Source: Oxalobacteraceae bacterium AB_14
GTDB taxonomy: Bacteria > Pseudomonadota > Gammaproteobacteria > Burkholderiales > Burkholderiaceae_D
DNA length: 64,000 nt
Assembly (NCBI GenBank): GCA_000381565.1
Contig: KB906724.1
Location: 3,246,674-3,310,673 of the forward strand
Direction of reading: 5' to 3'
Both the position numbers and the translations under genes were made by a program. Below are positions 39,439 through 49,800 of the stretch, one piece after another (positions within the stretch are counted from its first letter, which is position 1; each line of letters opens with the position of its first letter). The notes under the pieces are model-generated. The model saw only the letters and a list, made by a program, of their open reading frames with translations, searched no databases and was not told where the DNA came from.

Positions 39439-40893
39439 ATGGCGCAGTCGAAGAAGGCGAAGCAAATGGCATCCAACGCGGCCGGCGCAACGGCCGTGGC
39501 CGCTGCACCGGCCTCGCTGTCCTCCGCGTCTACCACACCGTTCGCCGTCTCGACAACGCCAGCCTCAGCGAAAGCCGTCCTGCAGAAACAAGGCGAGCAC
39601 GCCATGGACCGCGACGGCGTGAAGGCAAGCATCCAATACGCGCGCCACAACGGCGGATGGGTGGCGGAGTTTCGATTTGCCCTGCGCTCCGGCCTCTGCT
39701 GGGCCTGCACGCTTCCACTGACCACGTCGAGCGACCACTTCGACAGCGAGGCGGAGGCGCTTGCCCACGCCGCGCGCCGCATGCTCGACTCGCTTTCCGC
39801 GGCGATCCACGGCGACGCGCTGACCAAGGCGCAACAAAAGTCTGTCGACGCCTTGGTGGCGTGGACCAACGAATTCCTGGCCGTGGCAGCTCTCGCAAGC
39901 GCCGACGCTAAGCCGCTCGACGGCAAGCGCTTCCTGGACCTCTTCGCCGGCATCGGCGGCTTCCACATCGCGCTGGCCTCGCAAGGCGCCATTTGCGCCG
40001 GAGCCGTGGAGCTCGACGCCGAGGCCCGCAAGGTCTACCGGACGAATCACGTCGGTGCCTACCCGATGCACGACGACATCAGGACCGCCAGCGCGAAGAT
40101 GTTCGGCCGCGTCGACATCGTGTGCGGCGGCTTCCCCTGCCAGAGCTTCAGTGTGGCCGGCTCGCGGGATGGGTTGGACAATCCCGACAAGGGTGCCCTC
40201 TTCTTCGAGCTGGCCAGGCTCATTGGCGAGTTGGCGCCGTCGGTGGCGATCTTGGAGAACGTGGCGGGCCTGTGCGACCACGATGGGGGCAAGACCTTCG
40301 ACACCGTCATGGACACGCTCACGGGCCTCGGCTACTCCGTCTCGACGAAGCTGCTCAACGCTGGCGAATTCGGTCTACCGCAGATGCGAGAGCGGCTCTT
40401 CCTCGTCTGCATCCACGACTCCGTCCTGGCCAACCGCGTTGCGCCGTTCATCTTCCCTAAAGGGACAGATGCCACCAAGGTGGTCGCGGACATCTTGGAA
40501 CCCACGCCTGGTGTCGCGCCGTGCAAGCGCGCCATGGTCCGGTTGAAGCCCAATCCCAAGGGGCGGTCGACCCGCATCGAGCGTGTCGGCCTCATCGACG
40601 GCATGGACCATCAAGGCTACCGCGTCGCATCGGCGCAGGGCAAAGGCTTCACGCTGTGCGCCAATTCTGGCGGCCTTGGCGGAAAGAGCGGGCTCTACTT
40701 GGTGAAGCGGACCATCCGCAAGCTCAACGCGCGCGAGTGCGCACGCATGCAGGGCTTCCCCGAGTCCTTCACACCGCATACCAATGAGCAGACCGCCATG
40801 AAGCAATTTGGGAACTCTGTGGCGGTCCCCCTCATCGATGCAATTTCAGAAGCCATCTGTGCTCACCCCCGCAACCCAATCCACCCAAGTTAA
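39439..40893 (+). CDS. DNA C5-cytosine methyltransferase, C-terminus altered by IS4 insertion
   Basis: 484 residues. An N-terminal extension of 160 residues of unknown role precedes the methyltransferase core: motif I FLDLFAGIGGFHIAL, motif IV GFPCQSFS with catalytic Cys234, motif VI ENVAG, motif VIII QMRERLFLV, motifs IX-X up to QFGNSVAVPL. The IS element lands just after motif X and replaces the last residues: the codons for IHPS and the stop belong to the IS end. Without the IS the frame would continue 21 residues (AKPMSVKPC...) to a TAG at 42363. The enzyme is probably still active. ATG 39439 has GGGAG upstream. Confidence 0.88.
   Translation: MAQSKKAKQMASNAAGATAVAAAPASLSSASTTPFAVSTTPASAKAVLQKQGEHAMDRDGVKASIQYARHNGGWVAEFRFALRSGLCWACTLPLTTSSDHFDSEAEALAHAARRMLDSLSAAIHGDALTKAQQKSVDALVAWTNEFLAVAALASADAKPLDGKRFLDLFAGIGGFHIALASQGAICAGAVELDAEARKVYRTNHVGAYPMHDDIRTASAKMFGRVDIVCGGFPCQSFSVAGSRDGLDNPDKGALFFELARLIGELAPSVAILENVAGLCDHDGGKTFDTVMDTLTGLGYSVSTKLLNAGEFGLPQMRERLFLVCIHDSVLANRVAPFIFPKGTDATKVVADILEPTPGVAPCKRAMVRLKPNPKGRSTRIERVGLIDGMDHQGYRVASAQGKGFTLCANSGGLGGKSGLYLVKRTIRKLNARECARMQGFPESFTPHTNEQTAMKQFGNSVAVPLIDAISEAICAHPRNPIHPS
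40867..40876. repeat. Target-site duplication, left copy
   Basis: CCCCGCAACC immediately before the left inverted repeat; the same ten bases follow the right inverted repeat at 42291-42300. Ten bp is a normal IS4-family duplication length. Confidence 0.9.
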
Positions 40894-42290
40894 GGAAAAT
40901 GTGCGCGGTTAAATAATTTATTTTCAATATTTGCAAATATATACTTGACACCGTATTAAAAGTGCGGCCGCCAGTGTGAATTTTTATTCCCACTGCCTGC
41001 CATGTCTGTTCTGACCATTCTGTTTCAAGATTTCGCCGCCCGACTATGCTCAACAGAATTCCTCCTCGATGCGCGCCACGCGGACCATCCGACTGCGTTT
41101 TCGCGCTGTCGCAAGCTGCCCTTGCCGACGCTGGTCGCCATTATGCTGACGGGCATGCGGATGAGCATCCAGGCCGAACTGGACACCTTCTTTGCCCATC
41201 TTCGCCAACAAGCCCAGCTGGTCCGGGAAGTGTCGGAGCAGGCGTTCGCCCAAGCGCGTGCCAAGCTGTCCCCGACCGCCATTCCCGGCCTCAACGACTG
41301 GCTCATCGCGCGCGCCGAAACGGACAGGTTTGTGCCGCGCTGGCGCGGACTACGGCTGGTCGCCGCCGACGCTTCGACGATGCGTTTCGGTCTGCGGGCC
41401 AGCCATGTTAAGCGCGCCGCGCTGGCCGATCAAATCCTGTTCGGCCTGTTCTTGCCGGGGCCGGACCTGATGCTCGCGGCCTCCCTGCACGACGTCCACG
41501 AATGCGGCGAACGCCAATTCCTGTTCGAACACCTGGACCGGCTTTCACCGGACGACTTGCTGTTGCTCGACCGAGGCTATCCCTGCCGCTGGTTGGTCGC
41601 CGTGCTCAACGATCGCGCTATCAAGTTCTGCATGCGCGTCGACAATACCAGCAGCTTTGCTTGCGTGCGCACGTTCATGCGCTCGAACGCGCTTGAACAG
41701 ATCGTCATGTTGCCCGCGCCGAACAAGCGTGACGCACTTGACTACGAATGCCCGCGCAAACCACAGCGCGTGCGTTTGGTTCGCAATGTCTCGCCCAGCG
41801 GCGAGCAGCGTGTTCTGATGACCAACCTATTCGATGAACAGCTCTTCCCGGCCGACTGCTTCGCCGAGCTTTACCACAAGCGCTGGGGCATCGAGGAGGC
41901 GTTCAAACGACTCAAGCACCGGCTCAATCTCGAGCACGTCACTGGATTGACCCAGCAAGCCGTGGCCCAGGACGTGGCCGCCAAAATCGTCTGCGACAAT
42001 CTGCAGGCTCTCGTCGCTCTAACCGCGCATGCGGACGCCGATCTGCCCGACAACAGACGCGTCAACCACGCCTATGCCCACACCGCACTCAAGCCGTTGT
42101 TGCCCATTCTTCTGCTTGGCGCGGGGATCGGCAGAAAGATCGGCAAACTGCTGCGGGGAATGCTCGACCTGATTGCCGGACGAACCTATCGCCATCGCGA
42201 AAATGTTTCAAAACCACGCAACCCAGGCCGGAAGCCGCACAAGTCGATGAGTCAGAAAAATTGCTGAAAAGTCTTAACTTGGGTGGATTG
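40877..42290 (+). mobile_element. Complete IS4-family insertion sequence, 1414 bp
   Basis: Perfect 18-bp terminal inverted repeats CAATCCACCCAAGTTAAG (40877-40894) and its complement (42273-42290) enclose one transposase gene. The flanking ten-base direct repeats show a single clean insertion with no later rearrangement. The insertion is in the 3' end of the cytosine methyltransferase gene. Perfect ends and an intact transposase suggest a recent and still mobile copy. Confidence 0.95.
41002..42267 (+). CDS. IS4-family transposase
   Basis: 421 residues with a DDE fold: Asp in VAADAST, Asp in LLLLDRGYP, and the IS4 signature Y-x2-R-x3-E-x6-K in YHKRWGIEEAFKRLK. It cuts and joins the IS ends. 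The open frame is intact and fills the element, ending 6 bp before the right inverted repeat. Confidence 0.96.
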   Translation: MSVLTILFQDFAARLCSTEFLLDARHADHPTAFSRCRKLPLPTLVAIMLTGMRMSIQAELDTFFAHLRQQAQLVREVSEQAFAQARAKLSPTAIPGLNDWLIARAETDRFVPRWRGLRLVAADASTMRFGLRASHVKRAALADQILFGLFLPGPDLMLAASLHDVHECGERQFLFEHLDRLSPDDLLLLDRGYPCRWLVAVLNDRAIKFCMRVDNTSSFACVRTFMRSNALEQIVMLPAPNKRDALDYECPRKPQRVRLVRNVSPSGEQRVLMTNLFDEQLFPADCFAELYHKRWGIEEAFKRLKHRLNLEHVTGLTQQAVAQDVAAKIVCDNLQALVALTAHADADLPDNRRVNHAYAHTALKPLLPILLLGAGIGRKIGKLLRGMLDLIAGRTYRHRENVSKPRNPGRKPHKSMSQKNC

Positions 42291-42300
42291 CCCCGCAACC
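42291..42300. repeat. Target-site duplication, right copy
   Basis: CCCCGCAACC, matching 40867-40876. Joining the two flanks through one copy restores an open methyltransferase frame to the TAG at 42363. Confidence 0.9.
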
Positions 42301-42462
42301 CCGCAAAGCCGATGTCAGTCAAGCCGTGCTTCGCCAACCATACAAACTGTATGCGCCGCACTTAGCAGTAGGTGAGTGCAATAATTCAAGGATCCGTCCA
42401 TGCGGAGAAGTTTCGAAAAGCCGCATCTTGACACAGCGCCTTTCCTTTGAGAAGCATCATGA

Positions 42463-42825
42463 ATGGACGACACTACTTTTCCCCGGTCTAAAAATCTTGA
42501 ATGGCTAAGTCTAGCCACATATCGCGATCGCCAATGCGAAAAAATTTGGCGTCTACAATTCAATGTCCCTGAAAATGTTTCCGCCTTCGGACAAGCAGAG
42601 CAAAGGCTGATGCACTACCGCACGGAAAGTAGCGCAGCCAATAGAATAGCAGAGGAGATCGACACCCTTGCGCGCGTCGCTGACGGACTTGGCATCGAAG
42701 TAAAGACCGCAAACGGGCCACAAGATTTGTGGTGCTTTTTATTTTCGACGCCATGTATGACGGAGCCCGTGTTAATAAATGGACTTGGCGAAGCTTGCAA
42801 GTGGCTGAGAGAGCGGTTTGGGTAG
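42463..42825 (+). CDS. Small protein of unknown function
   Basis: 120 residues, no recognised domain. It has mixed charge with no membrane segment or signal peptide. It lies about 100 bp after the restored methyltransferase end on the same strand and ends two bases from the convergent neighbour. Codon use is like its island neighbours. The start is weakly supported (GAAGCATC upstream). Confidence 0.5.
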   Translation: MDDTTFPRSKNLEWLSLATYRDRQCEKIWRLQFNVPENVSAFGQAEQRLMHYRTESSAANRIAEEIDTLARVADGLGIEVKTANGPQDLWCFLFSTPCMTEPVLINGLGEACKWLRERFG

Positions 42826-42826
42826 G

Positions 42827-43414
42827 TCAAAGGCTCCTAGGAACGATTCCTGGCGGGGCGGCCGCTGTGAGAGCACTGTTGAGGGCATCCTGCTCCTTTG
42901 CCGAAAGCGATAGATATTCAAAAACGACTCGGGCCTGATCAAAGGCGCCTCCGAATTTATCGTATTCATCAGGAGACCTTTTTGCTAACAACAGTTGATT
43001 GCCATCTTTGACAAAAAAAGCTTCACAGACCGAACGGACCACAGCTTCGCATATTGGGTCATTTACATGATCAATGATCCGACGTGTGTAAAAAGTTGAA
43101 ATGGCATAAAAAAAATCCATCTCAAGCGCCGCCCGCTGCTTTGCCGTTGCTCCCGACCATACGCTGCGTTCGCACATGGCGATTCCGAAGGCCCGAAAAC
43201 ATTCCGCCCCCCCAAGCTCTGCGGCATGTTGTAGCAATGTGCTTTTCAACCCATCGTGCCGAATTTTCAGTATCCAATTAGCACTTATAAAGCGTAATTC
43301 AATACCATTAATTTTGTCCGCTTTAATAAGTTCCAATAAATTATTTTTTTCAGCACGAGTAAGCTTCATATATGGATTCAGATAATTAAAGAATTTCGAG
43401 ACCAAGGATTTCAA
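42827..43414 (-). CDS. Ankyrin-like protein paired with trypsin-like protease
   Basis: 195 residues, largely helical. One stretch (GLKSTLLQHAAELGGAECFRAFGIAMC) resembles an ankyrin repeat; the rest is not recognised. It starts three bases after the protease stop, so the two form an operon. It may be a substrate, chaperone or inhibitor of the protease. More A/T-rich than most of the window. Confidence 0.6.
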   Translation of the reverse strand: MKSLVSKFFNYLNPYMKLTRAEKNNLLELIKADKINGIELRFISANWILKIRHDGLKSTLLQHAAELGGAECFRAFGIAMCERSVWSGATAKQRAALEMDFFYAISTFYTRRIIDHVNDPICEAVVRSVCEAFFVKDGNQLLLAKRSPDEYDKFGGAFDQARVVFEYLSLSAKEQDALNSALTAAAPPGIVPRSL

Positions 43415-43417
43415 CAG

Positions 43418-44287
43418 CTAATTTAGGAGTCCTACCAAAGCTTTAAGAAAGGGTTGCGCGGCGCAGATCGCGACATTTTCCACCTTGTCCCAAGAACTCT
43501 GTATGCCAATCAAACGATAATCGTATGCACCGCCTTGAGGAGGCCCAATAGTGCCAAATACTGGTCCACCGCTCATGCCGCCGATATTGAAACTTCCTTC
43601 CATTCCATCAACAGATTCAAAGTCAAACTTGGCGTAGAGCCGCTGGTATTTGGTGTCGTTCAATGTATCCGGGCGATCAAACAACGGAACCAAATGAGCG
43701 GTGACATGGTGTTTAACCGATGGAGCGCCAGACCGAAGGTCGGACAGTTCGAGCGGGGAGCCCACCAAGGTCCAAAAAGGGAACTGAGCGAAGTCATCCG
43801 TATTCCAACGAATCTCTTCGATAGGACAGATGCCCTTCTCTGCAATGGCCCTCTGCGCCATTGGATCAATGACGTAGGCGCCGTAGTCCATTCCATCCAC
43901 ATCAAAGAAAATCACATCCTTCTCAAGATCCAGAGAAATTGGATATGGTGGATGTCCATGGTCATCAACCATGGAATCGTCGATATGCCAATTGGATAAA
44001 ACAGAGCCGAGAGCGATCGCTTTTTTCAAGTCGCCAAAAACATGCCCTGCCGTGATCGCAAGCCAAAGGCCTTTCAGCTCTACAACAAATGCGCTGGAGT
44101 TGAAGGGCTCTGGCTTGCCGGCATTCTTCTCCAACGCAAGCGGACCAAAATCCTGGCACATTAAATTGATGAAGTGCCTGTGGAGCCTGTTTAGATCTTC
44201 ATGTGACAGCGTTACTACGCTCGCGCTCACGGCATCCGAGGTTACCTCAGATGCATTGGTTGGCCCTTCCGATTTATGCTCTACCAC
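43418..44287 (-). CDS. Trypsin-like serine protease, cytoplasmic
   Basis: 289 residues. The chymotrypsin-fold triad is visible: His82 in AITAGHV, an Asp among residues 129-134 (FFDVDGMDYG), and Ser239 in GGMSGGPVFG. There is no signal peptide, unlike most bacterial relatives, so it should act inside the cell. The first gene of a two-gene operon with an ankyrin-like partner. Intracellular trypsin-like domains are known as effector parts of several predicted conflict systems, so a defence role is plausible but unproven. Confidence 0.7.
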   Translation of the reverse strand: MVEHKSEGPTNASEVTSDAVSASVVTLSHEDLNRLHRHFINLMCQDFGPLALEKNAGKPEPFNSSAFVVELKGLWLAITAGHVFGDLKKAIALGSVLSNWHIDDSMVDDHGHPPYPISLDLEKDVIFFDVDGMDYGAYVIDPMAQRAIAEKGICPIEEIRWNTDDFAQFPFWTLVGSPLELSDLRSGAPSVKHHVTAHLVPLFDRPDTLNDTKYQRLYAKFDFESVDGMEGSFNIGGMSGGPVFGTIGPPQGGAYDYRLIGIQSSWDKVENVAICAAQPFLKALVGLLN

Positions 44288-44448
44288 CTCAACTCCAATT
44301 CTTGAATAAGATATTTAACTATAAACCAATAACCAATCACGCCAATCAAGACACAAATTGAGCCTTAAAGTGCCATGCTCATCAGCAAAGCGACCATGAC
44401 ACAGCATGCTACTCCGCGAATCTGCGGGTGGGTCCAGCAGGTCGTGCG

Positions 44449-46650
44449 CTACGCGCCACAGCATTTTTTATACTTCACGCCGCTGTCGCAAGAACATGGA
44501 TCATTCCGGCCAACTTTCGGCCCCTTCACCACCCGCTTGAAATTGATGTCCTTCGCCTTGCTCGGCCAGGCCATGCGCTTCGTCGCCTCATCCATTTGAG
44601 GGTCCTGCCTCCATGGATCATCCAAGTGGAGACCAAACCTTATGGTGCCATCTTTCGGATCAAGGCAGATGCCAAACCAATCGCTGGCCTTCTGAGCATA
44701 CTTCCGTGCAACGCAATAGACTTCGAGGTTGCCGGTGGCCACTTGAAGCTCGTCGTAGTTGCAGTGGAAGGTCACGCCAACGCCGCCGAACATCATCGAC
44801 ATGTTGTGCCGGCCCTTGTCCTTGCGGGTTAGCTGGACCATCTTGTCCATCATTGCGCTGATCTCGACCACAGACCTCTCGCCGATGCTGAGCGCAAGAA
44901 ATCCAAACGCCAGCATGGCGGGGTTGGGCTCTTTCTTGATCATGCTCAGCAATGCGCCAAGCGTTGTCTTCTCAAATCTGGTGAGAATGCCTTCTGGCGT
45001 CCATGGCCCTGGCAGATTTTCCCGCCGCACCAGCATCGACACCTCCAACGGAGTGCCGACGTCGTCCTCCAACATGACCATGTCGTATTCACCGCTGAGC
45101 CAAAGATTGTGCCGAAGGTGGTAGCCCAAGATGTTCAATTCGTGCGACGACATGATCTTATCGTCGTAGGCCAAGCGGCGATCTATGTAGCTTAGAAAGT
45201 GCAACGGCGCGTCCAACATCTCAGCCAGAGCATCCAAGAAGAAGACATCCATCACGAACGGCGCCGACACACGCTCAATGGGTTGGACCTTCAAAAACTG
45301 CCGAGCCTGAAAGCTCAGCGCCGGATAGTGGTCGGCAAGCACGCACATCACGTAGATGTTCTTGATGCTGGTCGGCAAAGCGATGGCAGCGCCGCTCGCA
45401 TCCACCAGCTCCGCCTTGCCATCAAGCAGGAACTGCGAGCAGGAGTAGGCCTGGTCGCAAGACGCTTGGATCGCTTTTTCGAAGTCCGACTTGATCTTCT
45501 CCTCCACGCCTTGGCGAGCCTCGATCGTCAACTGTTTGGACTTCGCCTGCAGGATGATCGCCACGTTGGCGAAAACAACCAAGACGTCGATCTCCCCGAC
45601 GATGTCCTTCCCAATGCGCAGGTTGACGTTGACGTGGACATGTTTTTCGCCGAACACCGCAGCGAGACGCGAGGCCGAAAACTCCTCAGTGAATTTTCCG
45701 CGGTTCTCCATGGCCGCCGGCCTATATGGCTTGTCATTCCACATCCAATGGAAGGGGGATTGGTAGAACGATTCCGATAGATCGTAGATATTGAACATGA
45801 TGTAGGCGCCGCCGCGTTTGATCAGCGGGAATGCCGACACCATGTTGAAGTCTTGACTGCGCAAGAACGCGGCGTTTCTCTCTGACGCGGGAAGTGTGAA
45901 GGCCTCAAAAACCCTCTCCACGACGTCAACCGGCAACTGGGCTCGCGCGGCGACCTCCGCCACAGTGAATTCCGCAGATGCCATGCAAGACCTTGGGTCG
46001 CCGTCGCCTACTTTGAGTCGGCTCATCTTCTCGGAGCTCTTGTCGTTGTGGACCATGCCAGCCGCCCACACCACCTTGCGTCCATCATGAATCGAGTAGC
46101 CCTTGTTGGCGATGAGCCATTTGTCGTCGTGGCCGTATTTAAGCGGCGAGAAGTCGCGATATTGGAAACTATACGCGGATTCCCCTCCATAAAATATCGA
46201 TTCGCGCATCATCGCACCGCTACCCATGCGATCCGCCGAAAGCGCCCCACCCGCGTCAAAAAGACTTGGCATGAATAAAAGCATCGATTGATGAAGCTCC
46301 TCGAGCAGCGCCTCGCTTTGGCTCACGTAGCCACGAAAGACTTCCAACTCGGGGACCGAATAATCGATGTCGACCTTCACTGCCAGTCCCAACAACACGT
46401 TGACCTCATTGCGAACCAAGCGGGAGTGGCCATATAGCTTTCCCATGTCCTCTGCGGTCAACTCACCAGAATATCTGATCATGTTGTCCCTCTCGCAGAA
46501 ATAGGCGATCACATGGATATAGCCCGGCGAGGCGCAAAGCGCTGCCAACTCCGCAAAGATTTCGTCTTCGGCCCGCGGCGCCGCGCGCAACGGCACTGGC
46601 TCCTCGCCCCGCATCGCCGCTTTGCGGACGCTGGATGTTTCCTTGTTCAC
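44449..46650 (-). CDS. Large protein with nuclease-like core and C-terminal SEC-C zinc motif
   Basis: 733 residues. A restriction-endonuclease-like core shows as GEIDVLVVFANVAIILQAKSK: Asp355 and Lys370, with Gln368 in the Glu position, a variation seen in some families. The last 20 residues are a SEC-C zinc finger (GRNDPCSCDSGVKYKKCCG). The 340-residue N-terminus is unrecognised. The GTG at 46650 has GGAG six bases upstream. It is divergent from the DUF4365-TPR-PIN gene with 157 bp between them, so the two may be co-regulated. Confidence 0.65.
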   Translation of the reverse strand: MNKETSSVRKAAMRGEEPVPLRAAPRAEDEIFAELAALCASPGYIHVIAYFCERDNMIRYSGELTAEDMGKLYGHSRLVRNEVNVLLGLAVKVDIDYSVPELEVFRGYVSQSEALLEELHQSMLLFMPSLFDAGGALSADRMGSGAMMRESIFYGGESAYSFQYRDFSPLKYGHDDKWLIANKGYSIHDGRKVVWAAGMVHNDKSSEKMSRLKVGDGDPRSCMASAEFTVAEVAARAQLPVDVVERVFEAFTLPASERNAAFLRSQDFNMVSAFPLIKRGGAYIMFNIYDLSESFYQSPFHWMWNDKPYRPAAMENRGKFTEEFSASRLAAVFGEKHVHVNVNLRIGKDIVGEIDVLVVFANVAIILQAKSKQLTIEARQGVEEKIKSDFEKAIQASCDQAYSCSQFLLDGKAELVDASGAAIALPTSIKNIYVMCVLADHYPALSFQARQFLKVQPIERVSAPFVMDVFFLDALAEMLDAPLHFLSYIDRRLAYDDKIMSSHELNILGYHLRHNLWLSGEYDMVMLEDDVGTPLEVSMLVRRENLPGPWTPEGILTRFEKTTLGALLSMIKKEPNPAMLAFGFLALSIGERSVVEISAMMDKMVQLTRKDKGRHNMSMMFGGVGVTFHCNYDELQVATGNLEVYCVARKYAQKASDWFGICLDPKDGTIRFGLHLDDPWRQDPQMDEATKRMAWPSKAKDINFKRVVKGPKVGRNDPCSCDSGVKYKKCCGA

Positions 46651-46807
46651 CGACGCTCCTCAAACGCCACAGCAACACCGCAGCGGTCAATCCAAAAAGA
46701 TACCAAATGGCATCGACATGATACTCTGAGCAATACATAATTTGTCATCGGATTGAGTAAAATTCACCGCGAATTTCGTCGATGCAACTAGCAAATTGGA
46801 GACGCCA

Positions 46808-49800
46808 GTGTCGCAGCCAGAAAATCTTCCAGAAGTCAGCGAATCCCAAAGGATCGGTATGCTGGCCAAAAAATGCTTCATTGCGAATATGCCGACGGAT
46901 TGGGCTGAAACGGAGTTGGCAGGGACGGAGGACTTCGGCTTCGACTATCAAATTCAAGATGTTCGCGCAGGCTACGCGCGCAACATTTTCAGGGCCCAAC
47001 TCAAAGGAACCCTGCATCCAAAACTCAACGCGAGCGATGAGTTCTATTCAATCACCCTGAGCACCAGCACGGTCAATCTCTATCGAAAAACCAACGAGCC
47101 GGTGCTTTTGATCCTCGCCGACCTCACCGTCGACCCCGCCATTCCCAAAAATTGTCTTCTCTATTACGTCTGGATTCACGAGGAGTTGCGCCGAGTAAGC
47201 CTGGACAAAGCCAGCGTGACATTGCGCGTCCCTGTCGCAAATCAGCTCACAAACTCCAGCAATCTGTCCAGCGAGGTTGAGCGTGCCCTCAAACTTGGCC
47301 GGGTGGGGCAGGCGCTGGATGTCTCGATGGAGGAGCGGCGCCCGGATTTGAGCGACGAAGATCGCGCCACCATGATTGACAACATCCCCGCAAACTTCGC
47401 GGAGCGTGGCGGCGGCTTTTTTGACGTGATGACTGAAAGCCCAGAGGAGTCCTGGCCGAGCCCCAAGACCGGAACCATGCCATGGCACTTCAAGGAGGCG
47501 GACCATCATCTCAAAGACGGAGATGCGGCCGGCGCTGTGGCTGCCCTCGACGAGGCCGAGAAAATGCTACCCACCGCATTGCCATTGGAGCTATCGGACT
47601 ACTGGCATTTGCGTGGCCGCCTCTGTCAATTGATGGGAGACGAGGCAGCCTCGCGAGAGGCCTATGCAAAATCCGCCTCCGCGCCAAATAGTCCACCGAA
47701 AAATATAGTGTCCTGGGCAGAGAGCGAAATTAGACTGAGCTACAGAGAGGACGTCGATGACGACGCCGCAGCGGACTTCTCACACGTATTGGCTCGGTTG
47801 ACGGACACTAGCCCTATGACCTTGGGCATGCGAGCTCGCGTCCTTGCGGCGGAGGGCAAGTTCGCTGAGGCGCTTGAGTGCGCGGATTCCTTCACTGGCG
47901 TCGAAAGCCTGATGGCGAAAGCGATCATCCATTGCATGCAAAGCGAATTCGAGCAGACTCTGGACGTATGCGAGCAGGGTTTGCAGCAAAGCGCGACCAT
48001 CAAATATGGCAAGCAGCTATTTCTGATGTTGCGCGCGAGGGCCCGATTCAGCTTGGCCCTCAAACTGGTATCCAGCGACTACGACGTGCATCTACCACCC
48101 TCCGGCCCAGCCAAGACTGATGTGGGCCTGCTCGCCCAGGTATGGGATGACGTCCAAGCGGCAGTCAAAGAATTTCAACGTGTTGGCTGGCCTCCCAATG
48201 TCGACTACCTCGCAGACGTCTGGAGCGCGTCCGCCATCATGCTTGGGAAGCAAAAAGAGGCGCTGCCGCTAATCAAAATCGCAGGCAGCACGAGGCCTCA
48301 TCTGGCAAGTCTTCAAAGAGCTCTTGAATTGGTCGCCGTCCACTGCGGCGACCTGAAACTGGCGCTCGAAGCCAATTCGCGGTTGCCGTTCGACGACCTC
48401 GCCGCAAGCCATCACGTCACTTTGCTCCACAATTTGAGACGCGACGACGAGTGCATGGAACTCTTCGAGGAATTGCTGCCTCGGATGAACACCGATTTGC
48501 CATCATTTGGCGAGGCGGCGGCGATGGCCTCGCTTTCGGCTCACCGAATCGTCAGAGTCAGCCAAAAGGAGGAGTGGCTTTCGATCCTAGACACGCACGC
48601 CCATTTGAAGCCATACGCCGCGCTTGTTGAATACTTTTCGGCCGTCGAGGACAATGGGTTGGCAAGCGATGCCGCCGCCGCCAAACTATGGGAGAGCTAT
48701 GAATCGCTTGGACAGCCATTGCCCATAGCCCAGCAGCTTATCGGCATCCTCGATCCATCGTCTCCGGCCGAGGCGCAGAAATGCAAAGAGGTGGCGAGCC
48801 GGTTGACCTCCGCATCGCTGCTCAACCTCCGAATGTCCTTGGTGCTCGCCCAGGCTTTGGCAAATCTGAGCGAGTGGCAAGCGCTCCTCGATCTTTGCTC
48901 GGATGCCCAGCGGCGTTTTTCGGACAATTCACGCCTGGCCGCATGCCGAGCTTTGGCCCTCGAAAAGTTGGGCCATACGTCCGAGGCGTTGGACGCCTTG
49001 CAGGCGCTGATCGACCAAGGCGTCTCCGACCCGCTGGCCATCAACACCTATATCAACATCGTCGTCCGGTGCGGGTTTGGGAAGGAGGCCATCGCCACCG
49101 TGTCCGCCATCCTCTCGACGGTGGAGACCAAGGTCAAAAAGCTGGACTGCTTGCGATTGCTCTTCAACCTCGTCCACATGGCCAATCCCTCCGATACGCG
49201 CGTCTTTGATTTCGCCTTCAGATATGGCGATCTCTGCGACCAAGCGGATGAGATCGAGGAAGGCATGTTCTTGTCCATGGTTCTTCGAGCGAGAATGTCG
49301 ATGGCGGAAACTCCCTCCAACATAGACAACGACAAGCTGAACAAAAGGTATGGCCGGTTCTTCGAGAAATTCCCCGAGTCGAACATCATTCGCAAAGGCG
49401 AGGTGTCAGAGAACGCCAGCGGTGAAGAAATCATGCAATCGATAAAAAAAGTCTTGGGGCCTGACATCTTCGACCAAGAGCGCATCAACCATCAAACCAA
49501 GCTCGCGCGCGAGTTGCAGCGCGGCGAGATCCCGTTCCCTTACGCTTGGCGTCCCCGCAACATCTTGGTGAATGTGAGCGACCTGCCACTGCTCTGGGAA
49601 ATTGGAAAGCAATCGAAGCATGGCGAACGCCAGTATCAACTCGTCATGGCGCAACCCGACTGGAATGCGGTCCCGATGTCGGACATGCAAAAGAAGATCC
49701 CGCTGCTTGACCTCACCGCCCTGCTCGTCACCTACGACTTGGGGCTATTCGAGCTCCTGTTTGAGATCTTTCCAAAAATCGCAATCTCGCAGGCGACAGT

